43,124 nt of DNA from CBDUXT01 sp965371245 (GTDB lineage Bacteria > Planctomycetota > Phycisphaerae > UBA1845), in NCBI GenBank assembly GCA_965371245.1, contig CBDUXT010000050.1, positions 1 through 43,124 on the forward strand, read 5' to 3'. This document shows positions 8,146 through 16,491 of this stretch, piece after piece; position 1 is the first letter of the stretch; every line of letters begins with the position of its first letter. The position numbers were made by a program, and so were the translations under genes. The notes beneath the pieces are model-generated. The model was not told the origin of the DNA. It was given only the letters and a program-made list of their open reading frames with translations, and made no database searches.

Positions 8146-9885
8146 TCAATACCGCCAGCTCGTCAGGTCGGCCCCGGCGGGTGCGGTCTTTCGGATCCGT
8201 TCCAGCATCTTCTCGACGTACATCTGGTGATAGCGTAGTCGCGAGGTGGCGTTGGGGCGTTCGTGGTCGCCGTTCCAGCAGTGCTCGGCCCGGTCACCGT
8301 ATTCGACCACGCCGTCGTAGGTTGGGTTCTTGGCGCTTTTAAGAAAATCCTCCGCCAGATAGACGGCATTGTTGAGGTAGTAGTTGTCCATCGTTCCGCA
8401 GTACAGGTGAATCTTGCCCTGAAGCTTGGGGCCTAGGGTCTTCCAGTCGCGCTCGAGGATGTGCCGAAGGTCGTAGTTCTCGCGCCAATGGGCGGCCACC
8501 GCTTGGTCGATCTCGCCGGTGCGTTTGTTCCAGATACGCTTGGGGTAGCCGTCGGGTCCGACCGGGCTGTAGACGGCCTCCCAGATGTCCCACTGGGCGC
8601 CGGAGCGTGAGTGCGTGCCGAGCACCAGCTCGCGGTGGTTGACCTGTTCGAGCGTTGAGCTGATGTGGCCAAGGTAGTCTCGCTGCCCAGGTCGGGGGAT
8701 GCGGTTCCACGGCCCTTCGCTGTAGTAGGCGTTCTTGTCCTCGTAAAGGTTTACGACGGTGTAGGCGCGAAAGTCGATGGGGTCGGGGCAGGCCGCGAAG
8801 CATCCGTTGAAGTCGTCCGGGTAGAAGACCTGGACGGCGAGTGCTTCCCAGCCGCCGGTCGAGCCACCGTAGGTGAAGCGTGCCCAGCCCGCGCCGATCC
8901 CGCGGAACTTTTTCTCCACGAAAGGGATCAGCTCTTTCATGATCGCGTCGCCATAGGGCCCGAGGTTCTGCGAGTTCACGGCGTAGGAGTCGTCGTAGTA
9001 TGGGTTGGCGTGTTGGACCTGAATGATAATCATCCGCGGCCGATTCGGGCTGGTCCATTCCTTGAAGAGGTCGTGGGCGTGCTGCTGAACGATTCGGTTG
9101 TAGCCATCAAGATGAAAGCGTTCGCTGTAGGTGGGCGCCAGTTCGGGGTCGGGCGGTTCCTCGCGAAAGCCACCGAACGTGTAGGGGAAGTGGCCATGGT
9201 TGACGACCAGCGGGTATCGCGCGTTGGGGTGTTCGTCAAAACCATGCGGGAGCAGCACGCATGCGCCCAGGTGCATGGGGCGGCCCCAGAATTTCGTCAG
9301 CAGCTTGCTTTGTATCTTCACGTGCTTGATGTACTTCGTGTCTTTGGGGGGCGCGATCGGGGGAATCTCCCGGTCGAGGGTGATCCGGATCGTCTGCTCC
9401 TTGCTCGGGTCGATGTGCAGGCGTTTGGGTGTGCTATACAGGTTCCCGGGCGCGCGATTCCAGTGCTGACCCTCGCCGCGGTCCATGGGAAGCTTGACGA
9501 CGTAGCCGTCCGCGCGGTGGAACGTCTCGTATCGGTGGAGCAGCGCCTGAACCCAGTACTCGCCCGGTGGAACCTCGCTCAGACTCGCTCGAGGAACGCC
9601 GAACACGGAGCCGTCGAAGATCGCGCCGGCGCCGGGCGACAGCCCATCGACATCGATCCCGAAGATCTGCTGAGCGTTGGGGCCATCCGTGATTTGAAAT
9701 CGCGGTTCCCGAGTGCCATCCGTGGATAGCATCAGCAGCATGCGGCCATCGAGTGGTGCGGCCGATCGCTCGCGCGGGAACGAGACGGCGATGCGTAGCT
9801 TGGCCTTACCCGCAGGCGCCGGCTCGGGGAGAGTGGGAGCGTAAGCGGCGAGAACGATCAGTGATGTAACGAAGAATTGACCCAT
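8146..9885 (-). CDS. Secreted alpha/beta-hydrolase (putative esterase family)
   Basis: A 579-residue exported protein. The start at 9885 is preferred over the longer frame because AGAGGAG lies about 8 bases upstream and the ATG opens a hydrophobic signal (QFFVTSLIVLAAYAPT). The N-terminal 180 residues are beta-rich (an Ig-like region with VPPGEYWVQALLHRYETF). A hydrolase domain follows: PLVVNHGHFP strand and oxyanion region, then the nucleophile elbow YGGSTGGWEA with Ser342. Candidate acid and histidine residues lie in LYCGTMDNYYLNN and RAEHCWNGDH. This matches the PF00756-like esterase fold found in many large planctomycete exported proteins. Substrate is unknown. It converges with the FG-GAP gene, with 82 bases between stops. 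Confidence 0.85.
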   Translation of the reverse strand: MGQFFVTSLIVLAAYAPTLPEPAPAGKAKLRIAVSFPRERSAAPLDGRMLLMLSTDGTREPRFQITDGPNAQQIFGIDVDGLSPGAGAIFDGSVFGVPRASLSEVPPGEYWVQALLHRYETFHRADGYVVKLPMDRGEGQHWNRAPGNLYSTPKRLHIDPSKEQTIRITLDREIPPIAPPKDTKYIKHVKIQSKLLTKFWGRPMHLGACVLLPHGFDEHPNARYPLVVNHGHFPYTFGGFREEPPDPELAPTYSERFHLDGYNRIVQQHAHDLFKEWTSPNRPRMIIIQVQHANPYYDDSYAVNSQNLGPYGDAIMKELIPFVEKKFRGIGAGWARFTYGGSTGGWEALAVQVFYPDDFNGCFAACPDPIDFRAYTVVNLYEDKNAYYSEGPWNRIPRPGQRDYLGHISSTLEQVNHRELVLGTHSRSGAQWDIWEAVYSPVGPDGYPKRIWNKRTGEIDQAVAAHWRENYDLRHILERDWKTLGPKLQGKIHLYCGTMDNYYLNNAVYLAEDFLKSAKNPTYDGVVEYGDRAEHCWNGDHERPNATSRLRYHQMYVEKMLERIRKTAPAGADLTSWRY

Positions 9886-9954
9886 CTGATGAAGCTCCTC
9901 TGCATCCGGCGAAGTAATCCCCAAAGAGCGCGTTTAAGAAGGGTGTTCTCCTAT

Positions 9955-10024
9955 CCGAGCCGCGACCGTGAGGGAGCGACTTTCTGGCGGACAGTCGGAC
10001 CGCTCCCTTACGGTCGCGGCTCGG
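9955..10024. repeat. Family-E element with 24-bp terminal inverted repeat
   Basis: CCGAGCCGCGACCGTGAGGG begins the left arm (9955-9978). The right arm (10001-10024) is its reverse complement with one mismatch, ending CGGTCGCGGCTCGG; the two are separated by 22 bases. The homologous unit at 3126-3213 is in the other orientation and shares the outer CTATCCGAGC sequence. The element lies upstream of the esterase gene. Confidence 0.75.
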
Positions 10025-10230
10025 AAGAAGAGTTCTTCAACGTGCTCTAATGATCGCCTGTAACGTAGAGGGTGCCCCGCACTGTGGCAAGCATGGTGTG
10101 GACGCGTGAGAAAGGAGCCGGGACGTCGTTTGTTGATCCGCAAGTTCCCCGCGAATGCGGGAGCGGGGAGACGCCGTGTAGCAGCTACGTCGGGGCTGTT
10201 GATCTTGAAATCGGCCGCGCCCGACGCGGC

Positions 10231-10476
10231 TTATGCCTCGGGCGAGGTCGGCTCATCCGTGGCGCCTGGCCCCTTCGAGACGGTGCCGTCGTGCGCATCG
10301 ATCTCGCCTGGTCCTACCGCGACGTCAGTTCCCTGGGACGGCTCGGACGACGCCATTTGATCACGGTTAAGCCGGCGTTCGCGCTTTTCAGCGGCCTTCC
10401 GCGATTTTTGGAGTTCGCGTTGCCGTTTTGCGACCTCGCGTTCGCGTTTGCGAACTGACGATCTCTTCTTTGCCAT
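10231..10476 (-). CDS. Small basic coiled-coil protein
   Basis: An 81-residue protein starting MAKKRSSVRKREREVAKRQR. The first 45 residues are an extremely basic, Arg/Lys/Glu-rich helix without hydrophobic stretches; the last 35 are acidic and disordered (EPSQGTDVAVGPGEIDAHD). Small proteins with this 'KREREVAKRQRELQKSRKAAEKRERR' type of helix recur in planctomycetes and may bind nucleic acid or ribosomes, but the function is unknown to me. The start at 10476 is chosen over a longer frame because GGAG sits 6 bases upstream. It overlaps the read-through 3' end of the upstream RRM gene on the same strand in another frame. Confidence 0.65.
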   Translation of the reverse strand: MAKKRSSVRKREREVAKRQRELQKSRKAAEKRERRLNRDQMASSEPSQGTDVAVGPGEIDAHDGTVSKGPGATDEPTSPEA

Positions 10477-11062
10477 TCCAACTCCGTCGCCGCTGGGCGA
10501 CCGTTGCGCTTGACATCTCGTTCCGCGGTCGTCCGAGGAGTCGAGCCGGTGCGCCGGTGAATGCCAGAGCATTTCCCGTTTGTTGGTCCCCAGCCGCGGG
10601 CTTTGGCCCGCGCGGTTCCTCGTCATCGGATGCATCGCCACAGGCGGTGAACCCGACATACGAAAACGGGAAATGCTCTAGCCTAGTCGGTGTTCCCGCG
10701 CATCCGCATCGTCGAATGGATCCGTAGGCTAGGGAACTCTGAGCGTACGCAGTATACAAGCGTTCGCGCCGGCCGCCGACGCCGCCACCGCCGCCACCGC
10801 CGCCACCGCCCGCGGGCTTGGGCTTGGCCTCGTTGACCTTGATCGTGCGGCCGCCGAGTTCCTTGCCATCCAGTGCCGCGATCGCGGCCGCGGCTTCGGC
10901 ATCGGAGTTCATCTCGACGAAACCGAAGCCCTTGCTCTGGCCCGTGCTCCGATCCGTGATCACGTTGACGGTATCTACAGTGCCGTGGCCCGCAAACAAC
11001 TTCTCAAGGTCAGAATCGCTGACATCGTAGCCGAGGTTTCCAACGTACAGTTTTCTACCCAT
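10388..11062 (-). CDS. RRM-domain RNA-binding protein with aberrant read-through C-terminus
   Basis: Residues 1-78 are a single RNA recognition motif: RNP2 is KLYVGNLGY and RNP1 is KGFGFVEM, of the kind found in small bacterial glycine-rich RNA-binding proteins. A Gly-rich tract follows (about 83-97, GGGGGGGGGG). Such proteins normally end within a few residues of the Gly/Arg tail, at about 90-110 residues. Here the frame runs on to 224 residues, translating a family-A repeat (10566-10679) and then overlapping the next gene by 89 bases out of frame. The last 120 residues therefore look like acquired sequence after loss of the original stop. The start at 11062 has AAGGAG 7 bases upstream; ATG 11065 is equally in frame. 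The RRM is certain, the tail is not. Confidence 0.8.
   Translation of the reverse strand: MGRKLYVGNLGYDVSDSDLEKLFAGHGTVDTVNVITDRSTGQSKGFGFVEMNSDAEAAAAIAALDGKELGGRTIKVNEAKPKPAGGGGGGGGGGVGGRRERLYTAYAQSSLAYGSIRRCGCAGTPTRLEHFPFSYVGFTACGDASDDEEPRGPKPAAGDQQTGNALAFTGAPARLLGRPRNEMSSATVAQRRRSWNGKEEIVSSQTRTRGRKTATRTPKIAEGR
10566..10679. repeat. MITE-like element, family A (most intact copy)
   Basis: A 114-bp unit bounded by AGAGCATTTCCCGTTT (10566-10581) and its perfect reverse complement AAACGGGAAATGCTCT (10664-10679), with the internal hairpin CCGCGGGCTTTGGCCCGCG. It encodes no protein of its own. Related copies are at 26672-26764 and, inverted, at 30552-30625. It lies inside the extended RRM frame. 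No clear target-site duplication is visible. Mobilisation by a transposase in trans is inference. Confidence 0.8.
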
Positions 11063-11726
11063 CATGCATCTCCTTGAGAGACCGACGAGCCAGTTCCAGC
11101 CGTCTCGGCACACGCGATGCCTGGACGCCATAACACACCGCATCACGATTGACGCGGTGCGCCCTCGCGTGCTGAGCTGCGAGACAAACGCTTCTTCTTG
11201 TCGAAGGAAACAGACGGATGTCGGGCGTGCGTAGCTGAGGTCGGTGGAAACTGGATGCTTCGGCTCTCTAAACTTCCTGCGGCGATTGCCGCACATCGTC
11301 TGCCTGGCGGCAGCGAACATGGACAGCGACGGGCTGTCCTCCACGGCGCCAGGCCGTCATTCGAGCCTCAGTGACCAGTCCGAATCGCAAGAGCGTACCC
11401 GCGCCGGCGGGCAAGTCCTCGGGAAGGGGATGAATCATCGAAGATCGCTGCTGGCCGAGAGCATAGGCGGTCCTAACCACCCTGCCAAGTGGGCTCGCGA
11501 TTTTTTCTCGCCCTACCTGATATCCCCGTCTTTCTGGGAGCAGGGACGGCCTTGCAGAGTTGGCGCTACTCTACCGAACACCCCCGTGCGTCGTGTCCGG
11601 GCCGATTCTGGGGTCGCAACCCCGGACACGCCGGAGCACCCGATGAGTGCCGGCAGCATGGCCAGGGGCCCCGGGGAATCCGCCGGGAAGGAATCAGGGC
11701 AGTCCGCGACTCCCGTCAGCTCCGGG
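11063..11726. other. Intergenic region without recognised gene
   Basis: Apart from the AAGGAGATGC ribosome-binding site of the RRM gene next to 11063, this 660-base region holds only weak frames. A hairpin with GTGTCCGGG and CCCGGACAC arms near 11598-11632 is visible. There is no sign of an RNA gene I can name. Confidence 0.4.
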
Positions 11727-13940
11727 CTAGGGGCAAGAAACAGGGACAGTGATGAACGGGAATGCCCTGCCGCTGAACGCGTCGAGCGCCGAGGTTACGT
11801 CGGTGATGTTGATCTTCAGATCAGGCACGCCCGGCTCGATATCCGCGCGGGCCTTCATCGGCGCACTGCCCGTATTCCGGAACTTGTCCAGGATGGCGAC
11901 CACATCGGAGGTCACGCCCACGGTCTCGTCGGGGTCCGACCAAGTACCGCTGCCGGTGTCGAACTGGCCGACCACGTCACCCCAGCGTCCGAGCGTCTTT
12001 GATAACGGCGCGGAAAAGCCGAGCTCGTTCTCGGTTCCGCACGAAACATCGATCGCTCGGATGTCGTATCGCCCGCCCGGTACCAGCGCCTCGTGGAAGA
12101 CATGCACCACGTCCAACTCGCTCCAATCCAAGAACGCCGGTGCGCATTGCAGCGTAGCGAAACGAGACGTCGGTGGCGTGAGGTCGTCCTTGCCGGAAAG
12201 TTCGCTGACCTCAAAGGGATCACCGACCCAGAACGTGGCCCCGTTCAACCGGTCAAAGGGCGCGGGAAGGTCCACGGCCGTTACGCGCAATGCCTGAAGC
12301 CGACCAGGGGAACCGGCGCGAAACGACAGGTACCGATTCTTGAGCTCCACCTCGTCCGGTTGAGGGGTCGGGGCTGCCTCGCACGCGAGCGAGGCGACCT
12401 GGAGCGCTTGAAAGGCGTTGACGAACCCCCATCCAAAATCGGTGTCGAATCCGGGAGGCCCCAGATCGACCGCGGACGTGGCGAGGACTTGTTCCACCTG
12501 AAAGGCGCTCAGCTCAGGTTTCACCGAAAGGACCAGCGCGGCGACGCCGGCGGTATAGGGTGACGCAAAGGAGGTGCCGTTGGCAAACACGTAATCACCG
12601 CTGACCCAGCCGTCGAACCCGGTACGGTCGGTGGTCCCAATGCTGACCCCGGGGGCGGAGAAGGCGAGCCCCTCACCCCAATTGCTAAAGGTCGCGCGGT
12701 TGCCCGATTGGTTCAGGGCCGCGACGGCGTTGACGGTGGGAAGGCTCGATGGGTAACCCAGCGCCGGGATTCCGTTGTTCATCGCGCTGGCAAAATGGAT
12801 CATTCCGGCGTCTCGCGTCTCCTCGTATTTCTGGGCGATGGCACTAGAGGTGAAACCGTATCCGTTGCTGTTGTTCGTGACGCGCGCGCCGATGGACTCA
12901 GCCCAGGCGAGAGCGTTCACCGTCCAACTCGAGGATGACGACCAGTTTCCGGAACAATCGAGTGTGCTGATGAACGGACGCGCCGAGCCGACACGGCACC
13001 CCGGCGCAGCGCCGACCACGCCGAGGTTGTTGTTGATGATAGCGGAGACGCACCCCCCGACGGCCGTGCCGTGATTGTCGCAGGCGTTGACCGGGCCGCC
13101 GTTTCCTGCTTCCCCGGTCGTGTCGATCCCCGGCGTGATCTGATGGATGTCGGGGTGAGTCTGTTGAACGCCGGTATCCAGCACGACGACAATGATGGAC
13201 GAATCCCCGATGGTGATGTCCCAGGCTTCCGGTATGTCCATGTCGTTGTCAGCCGCATCGTTCAGCCCCCAGAGATCGCCGAACAAGGTGTCGTTCGGGA
13301 TCAAGGCTCCGCGACCGGTGAAAACCATGTCCGGCTCGGCAAAACGCACTTCCGGCAACTCAGCAAGGCGGTTGGCGACCGCGAGCACGTCGAAGCCGTC
13401 GCGGCTTCCGCTCCTCAGCCGGAATGCGTTCTTCATGCTTCCCCAGTCCCGATCGAGCACGTCAAGCTCGTCGAAGCCCCGCAGGATCGCTTCGACGCGG
13501 GCGCCGGCAACATTATGCTGGAACCCGACGAGGATGATCGACGTGATAATCAAGGGGCCGCCGTCGTCACCGACGAAGACGGGCGATACGAAGTCACCCG
13601 TCTTGTTCAAGGAGACGGTCCGCACCACCTCGGTGATGCGCGCAGCGGTGCGGTGCGAAGGCTCGGTTGTCACGAGAGACCATCCGTCAATCGCCATCGG
13701 TTCCACTGAGTCGGCGGACAGGCCAGCGCCTGCGAATCGTACCGCGCGACCCGCCTGTCGGCCCTCGATGCCGACCTCTTGGCGTATCGCGACACGCGTG
13801 ATGTCCAGTTTGAGCGGCCGTTTCGACTTGAAGAAGTGATAGTAGAACCGTGGGTCACTACTCGGCTGGGCTACGAGCGATGCGGTTAAGACAAGGCTGC
13901 CCAGACCGATCATGCACGCGGCTTTTCGATTCCGGTACAT
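11727..13940 (-). CDS. Secreted subtilisin-like S8 serine protease
   Basis: A 737-residue exported protease. The start at ATG 13940 opens a signal peptide (MYRNRKAACMIGLGSLVLTASLVAQ); an in-frame TTG six codons upstream is less likely. A propeptide-like region (about 25-205, including VLAVANRLAELPEVRFAEPD) precedes the catalytic domain (about 225-515). The triad is intact: Asp255 in VVVLDTGV, His290 in DNHGTAVGG and Ser457 in NGTSFASPYTAG. About 220 C-terminal residues form beta-rich domains with Cys pairs, ending in a segment (DLKINITDVTSALDAF) resembling the calcium-loop repeats of dockerin-like tails. Likely degrades proteins outside the cell or matures surface proteins. Confidence 0.93.
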   Translation of the reverse strand: MYRNRKAACMIGLGSLVLTASLVAQPSSDPRFYYHFFKSKRPLKLDITRVAIRQEVGIEGRQAGRAVRFAGAGLSADSVEPMAIDGWSLVTTEPSHRTAARITEVVRTVSLNKTGDFVSPVFVGDDGGPLIITSIILVGFQHNVAGARVEAILRGFDELDVLDRDWGSMKNAFRLRSGSRDGFDVLAVANRLAELPEVRFAEPDMVFTGRGALIPNDTLFGDLWGLNDAADNDMDIPEAWDITIGDSSIIVVVLDTGVQQTHPDIHQITPGIDTTGEAGNGGPVNACDNHGTAVGGCVSAIINNNLGVVGAAPGCRVGSARPFISTLDCSGNWSSSSSWTVNALAWAESIGARVTNNSNGYGFTSSAIAQKYEETRDAGMIHFASAMNNGIPALGYPSSLPTVNAVAALNQSGNRATFSNWGEGLAFSAPGVSIGTTDRTGFDGWVSGDYVFANGTSFASPYTAGVAALVLSVKPELSAFQVEQVLATSAVDLGPPGFDTDFGWGFVNAFQALQVASLACEAAPTPQPDEVELKNRYLSFRAGSPGRLQALRVTAVDLPAPFDRLNGATFWVGDPFEVSELSGKDDLTPPTSRFATLQCAPAFLDWSELDVVHVFHEALVPGGRYDIRAIDVSCGTENELGFSAPLSKTLGRWGDVVGQFDTGSGTWSDPDETVGVTSDVVAILDKFRNTGSAPMKARADIEPGVPDLKINITDVTSALDAFSGRAFPFITVPVSCP

Positions 13941-14180
13941 TCCTGTTTCTCCACTCAACAGTGGCGCCCATCACGCTTGCGATGAGATGATTCGTTTCGT
14001 GTCCGTTCCTCTTCCCGGCCCCCCATCAAGTGAAAGAGCGACTCGCCACGAGTGTAGCAACGTCGGCCTTGGGTCGCAACCAAGAAACGCCTTCGTGACC
14101 TCCGGCTTCCTCATCGCGTTCGTCGGTATGCGGCTCAGTCCAACAGCGTCCGCACTAGGGATTGTGGCGGGGTTATTCTC

Positions 14181-14708
14181 ATGATCTTTGGGAAACTTCG
14201 CCGGGACGTCCAAGTCCGGCTGCGTTACGTATCGTTCCTTCGACACCTTGGGTTTTCGGTCTCAACCGCCTCGGCGAGACCCGTCCCAGAGGCCAATCGC
14301 ACGCCACGGGGTCTTGACGATGCCAGAGAGCTCGGTATGATGGTAGGGCAATCCTTGGGGTATCCGCCCACCTCACCTCGGAAGGAGCCGCCACGCGCGT
14401 TCACGATTCCGTCGTTTGCGTATCCGGCGTTGCTACCGGACTGCGGAACGCAGGTATCAGGCGGCACAACCGGGGCGGAAGCGAGGGCGGGGCGGATAGC
14501 GTGGGACCCCGTTGGCACCAATGATGGTGACGTTTGGCTGGCGGTGGTTATCAAGATGGAGCCGATTCGAGACGACGGAACCAGACGCCGCCAAGCTATC
14601 TCGGACTTTACTGCCACGGATTACGCCTCTTTCGACCCGACCGTCACTGTTGACCTTGTGGGTTGCGTGACTTGCTTCACGCAGTTGATTGACGTCGTCC
14701 GGCCGTAG
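14181..14708 (+). CDS. Doubtful hypothetical protein in the 13941-14728 gap
   Basis: A 175-codon frame with no recognised family, no signal peptide and uneven codon use (many rare AGA, ATA and CTA codons compared with neighbours). The antisense frame is almost as long, a usual sign of non-coding GC-rich DNA. It ends 20 bases before the lipoprotein gene and could be a decayed gene. The preceding 240 bases show nothing recognisable. Listed only because of its length. Confidence 0.2.
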   Translation: MIFGKLRRDVQVRLRYVSFLRHLGFSVSTASARPVPEANRTPRGLDDARELGMMVGQSLGYPPTSPRKEPPRAFTIPSFAYPALLPDCGTQVSGGTTGAEARAGRIAWDPVGTNDGDVWLAVVIKMEPIRDDGTRRRQAISDFTATDYASFDPTVTVDLVGCVTCFTQLIDVVRP

Positions 14709-14728
14709 CTCCGAGCGGAGATTGCCTT

Positions 14729-16285
14729 GTGAAGATACTCAGCGTCATCGAGTTGGCAGCGGTGCTCTTGGTTTCGGGATGCGGGGCGGACCCGGATCTT
14801 TCTTCCGGCGATCCGACTCGATCACCCCTTCAACCGAGCAGTCACGCTCGGGTCGTGCACAAGGTAGGCGAATCAATCGGCGGTGCAGTCAGCGGGTTGC
14901 CCGGCAACGGTGACCACAACGGCAACGGTCTTGTCACGCTGCTTGACTTCGCCCACTGGGAAGGATGCATGCTCGGGCCGTTGCCGAACAGCGTCATCGC
15001 CGGATGTGAACCATTCGATCTCGACGCGGATGGCGATGTCGATGCCATCGACTTCGGTGCCTTACAATTGGCATTGACCGACTGTGACGATCTACGCACG
15101 CTGCCGTCGCACAATTGCTGTGAGACGGGACACGGCGCGGGCTGCACCAACCCGACCATCCAGGCATGCGTTTGCGAGCAGAATGCTCTCTGTTGCGGGA
15201 GCGGGGCGTGGGGAAGCGACTGCGTAGCGGACGTGGATTTCTTCGGTTGCGGAACCTGCGCCATCGAGGGCGACTGCAACACCAATGCGATTCCCGACGC
15301 GTGCGACATCGCCGGCGACACGAGCAACGACTGCAACGAGAACGGCCTCCCGGATGAATGCGACACCGTAGGCGACCCGCCGAGCCCTGTCGCCTTCGAT
15401 CACGATGCGTGCTCGGCGCCCTTTGCCGTAGTGGACGGCCAAACGGCGTTCAACACCATCGGCGCCACCACTGACGGTCCAACCGTGCCGGTCACGTGCG
15501 GCGCCTACGGTGAGACGCAGATCGGCTCGGACGTGTGGTTCGTCTACACGGCCACGTGTGACGGCGAACTGGTCGTCAGCCTCTGCGGAAGCTCCTATGA
15601 CACGAAGATGGCCGTCTACGCGGGCAGCGCGTGCCCGCCGCTGTTGCTGGAGGCGTGCAGTGACGACGACTGCGGCGTGGGCGCGCTCGACTCACGCGTG
15701 ACGATCCCAGTGCTCACCGGAGAGGACTACTTGATCCGAGTGGGCGGCTTCGCCGGTGAACAGGGCGACGGCACCTTGACGATCCGTTGCGGCGTGGAAA
15801 CGTGTGCGCCGTGCGCGGGAGCCTGTTTCGAGGCTAACGGCTCGCCGGGATGCGAGGACGCGGACTGCTGCCGGACCACGTGTGGATTCGATGCGTTCTG
15901 CTGTGACGTCGAATGGGACGACTTCTGCGCCGGAGAGGCACAGGGTCTATGCATGGGTAACTTCGACGCGTGTGCCGCGGGCAGCGGCGCGTGTGGAGAG
16001 GGAAACGGCACCGGCGGTTGCGACAACATCGACTGCTGCAACACGGTGTGTCTGACAGACCCGTTCTGCTGCGTGGACACGTGGGACGCTATCTGTGCGG
16101 ACGAGGCCGCCGCCCTATGCGGGCTGACGTGCGGCGCGGGCAAGGGGGATTGCTTCCTGCCCAACGGATCGAGCGGATGTGATGACCTAAGCTGCTGCCT
16201 GACGATTTGTGCCGAAGATCCGTTCTGCTGCCAAACGGACTGGGATCAGGGCTGCGCGGATAGCGCGGCCCAGGTGTGCCGCTAG
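14729..16285 (+). CDS. Cys-rich secreted lipoprotein with dockerin-like and triplicated Cys modules
   Basis: 518 residues. The N-terminus is a lipoprotein signal with lipobox LVSGC (Cys18). Residues about 60-118 carry two calcium-loop-like motifs (NGDHNGNGLVTLLDF and DLDADGDVDAIDF) 50 residues apart, resembling a type I dockerin. A CCETGHGAGC...FGCGTC module (about 128-176) and two short D/N-rich calcium-type repeats (CNTNAIPDACDI, CNENGLPDECDT) follow. A beta-sandwich region (about 220-360, DVWFVYTATCDGELVVSLCG) resembles planctomycete surface domains. Three tandem modules of about 48 residues end the protein (about 362-518), each C-x3-NG-x2-GC-x4-CC-x3-C-x5-FCC-x3-WD-x2-CA. Probably anchored on the cell surface and disulfide-stabilised; partner unknown. 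Confidence 0.85.
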   Translation: MKILSVIELAAVLLVSGCGADPDLSSGDPTRSPLQPSSHARVVHKVGESIGGAVSGLPGNGDHNGNGLVTLLDFAHWEGCMLGPLPNSVIAGCEPFDLDADGDVDAIDFGALQLALTDCDDLRTLPSHNCCETGHGAGCTNPTIQACVCEQNALCCGSGAWGSDCVADVDFFGCGTCAIEGDCNTNAIPDACDIAGDTSNDCNENGLPDECDTVGDPPSPVAFDHDACSAPFAVVDGQTAFNTIGATTDGPTVPVTCGAYGETQIGSDVWFVYTATCDGELVVSLCGSSYDTKMAVYAGSACPPLLLEACSDDDCGVGALDSRVTIPVLTGEDYLIRVGGFAGEQGDGTLTIRCGVETCAPCAGACFEANGSPGCEDADCCRTTCGFDAFCCDVEWDDFCAGEAQGLCMGNFDACAAGSGACGEGNGTGGCDNIDCCNTVCLTDPFCCVDTWDAICADEAAALCGLTCGAGKGDCFLPNGSSGCDDLSCCLTICAEDPFCCQTDWDQGCADSAAQVCR

Positions 16286-16491
16286 GGCTCGCCATCGACC
16301 CGGAGCGAGCCGCCGAAACCGAAACCGGCCCGGCTCAAACACGGCAAGTCCGCGGCTGTCGAGTTCTCGGCCACCCGATATGCCGCTCACAACGAACCGC
16401 TCGCCGGATCGGTCATCGACAGCTTCGAGCAGGTGTCGGCCCTCACCACTCCCAAGCGTGACCGTGAACCCGGCGTTGCGGATGGTTTCGA

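Noticed and set aside
8665..9729. 354-codon plus-strand frame within the esterase gene
   Set aside because: Antisense shadow of a gene with a signal peptide and nucleophile elbow; the translation is Val/Arg-rich without motifs.
14225..14617. 130-codon minus-strand frame opposite the doubtful 14181 gene
   Set aside because: Pro/Ser-rich, no family, equal in quality to the sense frame; neither is convincing.
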